64,000 nt of DNA from Durusdinium trenchii (taxonomy: Eukaryota; Sar; Dinophyceae; Suessiales; Symbiodiniaceae), in assembly GCA_963970005.1 (NCBI GenBank), contig CAXAMN010021929.1, positions 934,974 to 998,973 on the forward strand, read 5' to 3'. How positions within the stretch are numbered: the first letter of the stretch is position 1; every line of letters begins with the position of its first letter. A program made the position numbers and the translations under genes. This document shows positions 57,126-64,000 of the stretch, in pieces. The notes beneath the pieces were generated by a model, which worked only from the letters and a program-made list of their open reading frames with translations, was not told the DNA's origin and searched no databases.

Positions 57126-59501
57126 CCTGATCTTCTCTTCGTGGCTTTGTCGTGTATTTTGTCGTCAAATGACACTTGGGTACTTAGAGCTTGGAATGCC
57201 CTGAGCCATGCAGCACGAGCAAGAAGCTGAGGGCGATCCCCCCAAAAAGGATTACCCTCCTCTAAAGAAATATGTTCATTTGATCAGTCACCAAGGAAAA
57301 TGTGTTGGGTCAACCAAAAAATGTCGTGACGAAATGTCCTCCACAGCCACGACAGCCCGGGCTTCCAGCCAACGAGACCACCAGTTGATCCACCGGACAA
57401 CCTCGCCGCCTCGCCGATTTCGGTGCAAAGCGACGAGGACTCGGCAGTGGTTCGCCCCCGGAGTCACTTCGGGAACCCCCAACGAGGAGGGCCTAGAAGG
57501 TGCCCCACCCGACCACCAGCACCCAGCACCAGACCCGACCACAGACACTCACGGGTTCGCCCCCGAAACTCCGACACCGGCGCCGACCGTAGCGCCGTGA
57601 GGAGCACCGGTCGCCATCCCACGGATGGCGCCAGAACATCGGCGGAAGTGGTCGATGCGGTTGTTCTCGATGTGTTGTTCTTCTCAGATGTTCATTGTTG
57701 TTCTATATGTTTTGTCATCGTCCTATCGAAACCAGAACCGGAAGATCTAAGGTAGGGGAGTGGGCTGAATTCAAGTGTTCAGAAGGAAGGAAGCTCTCTG
57801 TTCTCCCAAGTTGGTGGGCCTACATGTTAAACAAATGTTTTCTTGAGGCTGATGCAAAATTACCATATCGGAGTCGAAGTAAAAACTCTACTGTGTGTTA
57901 TTGTAAGAAGAATACCTGGGATATGTGGCTGGAGCCCAAAGGAAGCATGTTCTGCGGCTGCAACACACACAATGTGCACCCTCTGTAAAAAGCCATTGTC
58001 AATGGTTGGTGAACTAGATCCTCCAGACACTGTGGAGAATGCATCCATGCTTTTATGTTCCTGGCATCCTCGGTGGTTGGAAGTTGTCCATGAACAGCTC
58101 AAGATTCAATTATGTATTATTAATATCATATCTAAGCATTCATAGATTTTTAGCTTCAATGGGCATCTTCTGAATATTGCCTCAAGACCAAAAACCGCCA
58201 TGTCAAGACCAAACATCGTCTTCCAAACTCACGCCGTGGGTCTTCCGAAGGAGTTCTTCAGTTGGAAAGATTATATGTAGTAGCAAATCCAGACTTGACC
58301 GATACAGATTCAGGAATGGCTGTCAGCCTTTTTGAGGCGTCGCAGAATTACATGGAAAGCTGGCCATCCACTTCAATCACCCACATTCTCACGGTGTAAC
58401 ATTCAGTGTTTTGGCCCCGAAACACCCCGAACATAGCAGATCACGGATCACCACCTCGCACCACGACCCACCCGTTGGAGGCTCCACCCGAAAAGCGCTC
58501 GGCGACCCGCTGGACGGTGCACTGCGTTTTCGGCTTCGCTGGGCTCGACGCGACCGGCTCCGGGACGGTTCGTCGCCCTGGCAGGGCGTGGCGCGTGGGG
58601 GACCGTCGCGAGCGGGCGTGAGGCGAGCGGACGTGAGGGAGCGGAAGCGTTGGGACCGGATTGCAAGAACTGGGTGGTATACCCTGTGTTGCCAGAGGAA
58701 GTAGAAAACAACAAAAACATCCACACTCACTCGCGAAGTGCCTGTCTGACGGTTCGCCCCACGGCCTAATGGCCAAGACATGCTAAAACAGCATGACTTC
58801 ATGAGAAGATGTTGAAGCTCTCCGAAAGTGCCATCAGATTGCATGGGGAAAAAGATGGGCATCCTCCTGGGGATGTTCAAGGACCCCAGTCTCCCTGCGG
58901 TAGTTCAGTTGGTCGAACTTTGTAATCTTTGTAGTGGAAATAGCACGACGTTGTTGATGTTGAGGTCATTATGAAACAAGTTCCATCATCGCTCCAAAGT
59001 CTGTATGTTTGTTAGACGGTTGGATTGCGACGCATGCACAACCTTCTCCCTGCTAAGCACACTCCAACCACGTGGTCAAAGGAATTTCCATGTCTTGTTT
59101 GCTTCATTTACAGTAGCTCCCAACCTCCCAACGTGGCGTCACCACACCAGGCCGGCACCGGGCCGGCCTCAACGGCCTTCAACCCTATCTCAAGAGTAGG
59201 AAATACCGTGCGTGTGTTCTGTGCCCAGAAAAGAGCTGGTCTTCTACATCAACAATAGCCAAAATCAGTCTCCAAAACAATCCCCCGCACATGGAAGCGT
59301 ACAAAAAGCTGCTTCCCGCCTCCTGCCGTTTTGTGGCCAAAATCTGCCCGAAGAGGGCGAGGAATAAGTCTCCTACGTCACTCGCAATCACCAAAATGGC
59401 GAGATGAACACCACCGGTTGCACTACCAACTGCAGCCCTGAGGGACCTTTGTACGAACCTCCATGAACGGATGTCACGGCGGATGTGCTGATGTATCTCA
59501 G
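57126..59501. other. Spacer of unit 2
   Basis: It aligns in blocks with the spacer of unit 1. CpG-rich islands lie at about 57330-57610 and 58440-58640. A conserved stretch at 57918-57975 reads WDMWLEPKGSMFCG on the plus strand, shared with unit 1. No complete gene is seen. Confidence 0.4.
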
Positions 59502-59743
59502 AGATCTCCAAGAATCTCACGAAATTCTGCGGAACCTTCCTTGATTTGCTAGTGGATTCCAATAATGTGAAAAAGAATTGGAGGTTCAAAGGAAAAGGGA
59601 AGGGTTCAGTTCATTCTATTATCCGTGCTATCCAAAAACTTGTAAACAAACTCGACGACCCTCCAAATCACCCTGAAGAACAAGCCCCACAATTGGTTCA
59701 GGACGTGAAAGTTCCTAAATCCAGTGTAGCTGGCGCAACATGA
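59502..59743 (+). CDS. Lys/Gly-rich gene, unit 2 copy (last exon), unknown
   Basis: After acceptor-like gatgtatctcag, the frame reads EISKNLTKFCGTFLDLLVDS, NNVKKNWRFKGKGKGSVHSI and IRAIQKLVNKLDDPPNHPEE, ending at a stop. Comparison with unit 1 shows substitutions that keep the frame and one in-frame indel, which argues for a real protein. It is a basic helical protein with a KGKGKG tract, perhaps nucleic-acid binding (inference only). It is convergent with ankyrin copy 3, whose stop lies 511 bases away. Upstream exons were not found, apart from a possible Cys-rich exon near 58995. Confidence 0.45.
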
Positions 59744-60253
59744 CCGGTACTCGTCGCATTTGTCCTCAAAACACTCCGTGGGCATTCTCATTGAATGGTT
59801 GGGCATGACCTTCAATGTGAGGCATATTAAGAAACATCGAAGGATTCACACAAAATGTCAGGTCTGCTTCATACAGCAGGATCAGGGCAGGCTTCAACTC
59901 TCCATAAGTTCCAAAAGGATTGGCGTGCAAAACAGGAGTTCCCAATTTCACTAGCCCTGGAACACTCATGCCACTCCACCTGGTGATATTCATGCTGAGT
60001 CGTCATATTGGGGCCTGGTTACCAACCAGTTGTATTGCTCATGGATGGGTTTTTTCTCCCAGCCATCGCCAAGCTATCTCTAGCTGTACAAGACCTTGTG
60101 AAGTGTTCCATCAAACATCTAAGCTGGAATGCAATGCATTCTTGCATTGACGGGACTGGGGATCCTGTCTCTGGTTTCTACACAACCAAGAAAAAGACAG
60201 TTAGTTCTCTCCCGGATCTGTGAGCTGTTTCAAGCACCTCGTCTGAGCACAAG
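59744..60253. other. Spacer between convergent genes
   Basis: It aligns with 55750-56064 in part (tgacctt[ct]aatgtgaggcat and the block before the ankyrin stop). Nothing else is supported. Confidence 0.4.
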
Positions 60254-61450
60254 TCAGTCAGCCACATGTTCTCTCCTCAGCATCTTGGCTGCATTCTGCA
60301 GGAAAAGGACCACATCCTGAAACCCCTCCTTAGCTGCAAGCTCCGCAGGAGTTTCTCCCTCATGAGTTGTGGCGTCACAGGCAGAGCCAATCTCCACCAA
60401 CAAACGGACGACTTCCAGGTGACCGTCCCAAGCAGCGAAGTGCAACGCAGTCCAGCCACCAACAGTGGCATGATCATACGCCGCTCCAGCTTTCAGCAAC
60501 ACGTGGACCACTTCCAGGTGACCATTCTGTGCCGCACAATGCAAAGCAGTTGTTCCCTGGGAAGTGGCTTGATTGCAAGAGGTCCCAGCCTCCAGCAACA
60601 AGTGCACCAGTTCCATGTGACCGTTCAAAGCAGCCAAATGAAACGGAGTTTCACGGGTCTCATCGGCACCATCACCTCTAGCCGCCAGCAGTAAGCGCAC
60701 CACTGCCTGGTGGCCTCGGAGCCACAAGCGGACAATCTCCAGATACCCAGCAGCAGCAGCACTAAGCAAGGGAAACTCACTGTTATCTGTCGTGGCTTGA
60801 TCACAAGAGGCCCCTGCCTCCAGCAATGTGCGAACCACTTCCAAGTGGCCATTGTCAGCTGCCCAGCACAAAGCTGTGCGGCCGTGTGCATCTGCAGCGT
60901 TGGAAGAGGCCCCAGCCTGCAGCAACAAGCTCACCACTTCCAAGTGGCCCATCTCCGCAGCCCAGTGCAGAGGAGTTATACGTATACCTTCATCTGAATC
61001 ACAAGAGGCCCCAGCTTCCAACAATATGCGCACCACGTCCAAGTGGCCATTGCTTGCTGCCACATGCAAAGCTGCATATTTCTCCAATGCTGCAGCGTCT
61101 GCAGTGTTGGGGTCCTGAGGCTGATGCAGCCTCCTTTCAACTTCTTCTAGGTGTCCTTCCGCACAAGCCTCAAGAAATTCCTCATCTCGTTCTTCGTCTG
61201 CTGGTAGGAATGCCAGCCTGACCATCTTCAGCACCAGTGGCGGGACAATCACCACATCGTCACTAAGCTCCAGATGTTCTCCCGCGCGCAAGAGCCGCAG
61301 TCGAAACCTTGATCCAAATCCTCGGGACATAAGTTCCAGCTTCAGTGCTTTGATGGTGTTGCCCCGTTCTTGCACCAAAGCTTGGAACTCCTCGTCGCTG
61401 AAGACCACTGCATTTTCACCGGATGCTGCCCAAAGTAAACGCAGCGCCAT
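60254..61450 (-). CDS. Ankyrin-repeat protein with ubiquitin-like leader, copy 3
   Basis: An intact, intronless frame of 398 residues, the longest of the three. The leader (1-82) matches copy 2 with few changes. Ankyrin repeats run from about residue 88 to 385: a divergent first repeat, three good ones (ALHVAASNGHLDVVRILLEA, PLHWAAEMGHLEVVSLLLQA, ALCWAADNGHLEVVRTLLEA), a defective fourth, then four more (PFHLAALNGHMELVHLLLEA to TPAELAAKEGFQDVVLFL). In the fourth, YLEIVRLWL is joined straight to RGHQAVVRLLL, losing about 20 residues of a repeat. The C-terminus is KMLRREHVAD. The upstream flank differs from copies 1 and 2, but again ends in tag just before ATG. A scaffold role is the usual one for ankyrin proteins; the target is unknown. 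Confidence 0.85.
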   Translation of the reverse strand: MALRLLWAASGENAVVFSDEEFQALVQERGNTIKALKLELMSRGFGSRFRLRLLRAGEHLELSDDVVIVPPLVLKMVRLAFLPADEERDEEFLEACAEGHLEEVERRLHQPQDPNTADAAALEKYAALHVAASNGHLDVVRILLEAGASCDSDEGIRITPLHWAAEMGHLEVVSLLLQAGASSNAADAHGRTALCWAADNGHLEVVRTLLEAGASCDQATTDNSEFPLLSAAAAGYLEIVRLWLRGHQAVVRLLLAARGDGADETRETPFHLAALNGHMELVHLLLEAGTSCNQATSQGTTALHCAAQNGHLEVVHVLLKAGAAYDHATVGGWTALHFAAWDGHLEVVRLLVEIGSACDATTHEGETPAELAAKEGFQDVVLFLQNAAKMLRREHVAD

Positions 61451-64000
61451 CTATGTGGCAGCTCCATTAATGGAACTGGGCACACACTTGTGATGCAATC
61501 AAACATGTGGATTCCCTTTCACTATCTTCCACCCTCTAATTATGTCAATTCTACTTAATTATGGGCCATGGGTGGTTGGTAGTTGGTCGCCTAGAGTGCT
61601 TTTAGTGCCCAGTCTCTGCGGAGCGAACGTCATGCGACATGATCGAGCTGAAGAAGCATTACTCATATAATCATCAAAGTGAAACTCACCATCTGTTTAG
61701 TGTTCGAAGAAATGGTCATCCGATATCGGGGCAATGCCATCTATGTAGCCAGGATGATGAGGCCCGGGAGTGTCTTGTGTGCATGTTCGTCTCTACTTGT
61801 TTCTGAAGCTCTGCTTCGAGCAGCGATCAACAAGAACAAAGGTGAGAACAAAAACACGCCCTTCAATCAACCAGAACAAGAGCAATTTACTTGCTGCAAA
61901 AGAGATCTGAAGGGTTCTCAGAACCATTTCATCGAAACTCGATGGAAGGTACCACGAAAACCACTTAAGAACCCCCGCAAAGAAAGGTCCAGTACCCACC
62001 ACCATCTCGAAGTAAAGCATGGACCTATCCAATATTCTTATCCATCTTCGAAACACTAAACTCACCACTTCACCTACTCATGTTGGGTGACCGTTTGACC
62101 CACATGCATCTTCAGAAAAATGAACGAAAAAAACACCTCCTCAGCCGAATCAGCTCTGCTCAAAAACACCTCCCACACTCTTCTTCTCTGGAAAGTACTA
62201 AGAGACTTCCCATCCTCCCTTTGACCGTCGATCACCCAGCGAATTCCATCGTCGATCGCCCACGATCTCCTCGTCGTTTTCCCCCCGGGACGCCGGCGCC
62301 AACTGACTCAGTCGGTTTTGGAGAACTCAGTCGGCGAGTTCTCCCACATGTGGGAGTTTTCGGTGAGGTGATGATGGTTCTGTTCTACAGGAACGGTCTT
62401 TAGACCCATCGAATTAGGGGCTTGTAAAAACAAACCGAAGGTGACTCCTTTGACTTGCACCAAACCTGAAGGCAAAGGAGTCACCGGGATTGAAATATTA
62501 GTATGGAAATCTGACATCAGCACGACCTGCTCGTAATTAAACAATTTACCCAGCACCCCAAGTTAGGAGTCTCGATGTGAGTGTCTACTAGGGTGTTTGT
62601 AGGTCTCATTGCCGAGCACATATATGCAATAGCGGAGTCAAAAGCAAAAAGCTCAGCTCTGTGCGTGTGATGGTACTAAGAAGATTAAGTGGATGTGCGG
62701 CTGGAGCCAAGAAGGAAGCATCTTCCGCGGCTGGAACACACACAATCTGAACCTCTCATGCTATTGTTGATGACTGGTGAACTAGATTACCTAGATCTTA
62801 CCTAGATCTTCCAGACGGTTGATGGAAGACACAAAGGAATGACTCCATGAAGCACACAACTTACTTAATCCAGAAAATCACTTGGGAGAGCCGTTGGGAT
62901 GTCTCAAAAACAAACCCAAAACCAGAAGTTTTACCACAGGACGGAATCTACACGCCCTTGCGATTCACAGGGCTCGAGAAAATCGAAAAGATGCAAACCC
63001 GAAGCCAGGCCCGCTTGAACATTGAGATTTGGGGTGAGTTGCGAGTTTGCAAAGTTCCATTGCTGAAGAAGAACTTGATGACTTTTGTCCATCCACTGTG
63101 CATCCTTCAAACGCTGTGCCATGGACAATGGACAGTGCACCGCTGTGCCAAAGGAAAAAATTTGGTTCTAAGCCTCCACATCTTCACATGAGTCTGTGGG
63201 AAGAGAGTTTTTGGATGGCCCAAGTTTAACAAAATCTCCCACTTGCACTCGCAAAGACCACGGGAATCAGTCTGAACAACGAACCCCCGAAGTTTACCAG
63301 AGATTTTCCATCCTCTCAACAATTCTCCGTTGTACCTGTCGTCTGGAAACCAGGTGCCTTCGCCTTTCCAGTGCCATTGAGAAGGTGGAGCGAGGAGGTG
63401 AGCAGGGCACACACCCAAAGAAGCGAAAGTCAGCGACGAAGCGACGTCTTTTTTTGGGGGGCTCACGAAGTGACGAGACCATCACCGAAGTGACGTACGT
63501 CCAGACACTCGCAGGTCGCAGGTGTCTGGTGCCACACCACACCGGTGCGCTGCTACGGCGCATCCGAACTCCACGGCTTCGTCGCGGTGCGTGGACCAGC
63601 ATCGGAGCCGCGACCAGGTGCGTTTGGAGCAGAGAGATGTAGAACCACCCCGCCCTCCCACAGGCCCACAGGTGCCTCAACCTCCTTTTTTGCCGGCGCA
63701 CACAGCACCCAGCACCTGCTCATCGGCTCTTCAGATAAGCCACAAAGGCACGAACTTGCCTCAGGCACGGGCAGAACCGTCAGGAACCGGTCCCTCTGTT
63801 TGGTGTAAAGCTTCGGATGCCTGGCTTTCCCATTCTCGCAGTGTCCCTCTGTTTGGTGTCAAGCTCTTGGACGCCCAACAGACTCTCCAAGAATTGATCG
63901 TTTGAAGGACTCACACAGGAAATCACAAAAAGCAGGGCTTCCGGTGAGCTTTTCGCCCGTGTCCTGTCAATCGCCGAACTTACGCTTTTGACACGGATCG
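61451..64000. other. No gene recognised; end of triplication
   Basis: Homology to units 1 and 2 is seen only at 62690-62815. CpG-rich patches lie at 62230-62340 and 63380-63620. A direct repeat of gtccctctgtttggtgt occurs at about 63789 and 63841. No convincing frame is seen. Confidence 0.45.

Larger units (their letters stand above)
52010..62820. repeat. Tandem segmental triplication
   Basis: Three directly repeated units carry minus-strand ankyrin genes starting at 53038, 57015 and 61450 (spacing 3977 and 4435 bases). Outside the genes, blocks align between units: 53040-53145 with 57017-57125; 53700-53760 with 57750-57810; 53865-53975 with 57918-58040 and 62690-62815; 54930-55045 with 58990-59105; 55150-55620 with 59170-59610; 55830-55905 with 59790-59865; and 56030-56090 with 60230-60290 and 52070-52145. 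Unit 3 retains only the gene and the 62.7 kb block. Identity is high in genes and lower between them. Confidence 0.85.

Noticed and set aside
1-64000. Dinoflagellate spliced-leader or relic leader sequence upstream of the intronless genes
   Set aside because: I looked for the conserved tttggctcaag core on both strands and did not find it.

Overview
This looks like a piece of a dinoflagellate nuclear genome, most likely from the family Symbiodiniaceae. The pointers are: intronless ankyrin-repeat genes with an N-terminal ubiquitin-like leader of a kind common in Symbiodiniaceae; a decayed LINE of dinoflagellate type with a C-terminal RNase H; short introns that often start with GC instead of GT; very low gene density; and many AT microsatellites and short CpG-rich islands. 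No bacterial operon, rRNA, tRNA or CRISPR is visible. Two runs of N (25247-25256, 49441-49450) show that this is a scaffold. No spliced-leader copy was seen. All calls are from reading alone; no homology search was run.

Layout. 1-6.2 kb: no gene recognised, with a 146 bp foldback at 4.5 kb. 6.2-6.5 kb: small two-exon gene (minus). 6.5-12.6 kb: non-coding apart from a doubtful open frame at 7.7-8.3 kb. 12.6-13.45 kb: four exons of an RluA-type pseudouridine synthase-like gene (minus). 16.6-20.4 kb: broken LINE (minus), next to an open frame with one membrane segment (20.3-21.1 kb). 21.9-23.0 kb: exon-like frames on the plus strand. 24.95-25.62 kb: purine-rich repeat around the first gap. 25.7-26.6 kb, 27.85-28.53 kb, 40.8-41.83 kb and 44.43-45.41 kb: four multi-exon genes of unknown function (minus). 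37.68-37.95 kb: a 91-residue open frame (minus). 52.0-62.8 kb: a tandem segmental triplication. Each unit carries an ankyrin gene on the minus strand; copies 2 and 3 are intact and copy 1 is frameshifted. Units 1 and 2 also carry a small plus-strand gene rich in Lys and Gly, broken in unit 1. 62.8-64 kb: no gene seen.

Nearly all believable coding sequence lies on the minus strand, which fits the unidirectional gene clusters known in dinoflagellates. The multi-exon genes were assembled by eye from splice-site consensus, reading phase across junctions and third-position GC. Their exon edges are therefore proposals, and no function could be assigned except for the RluA-like, ankyrin and LINE sequences. 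No pathway linking the genes is evident.
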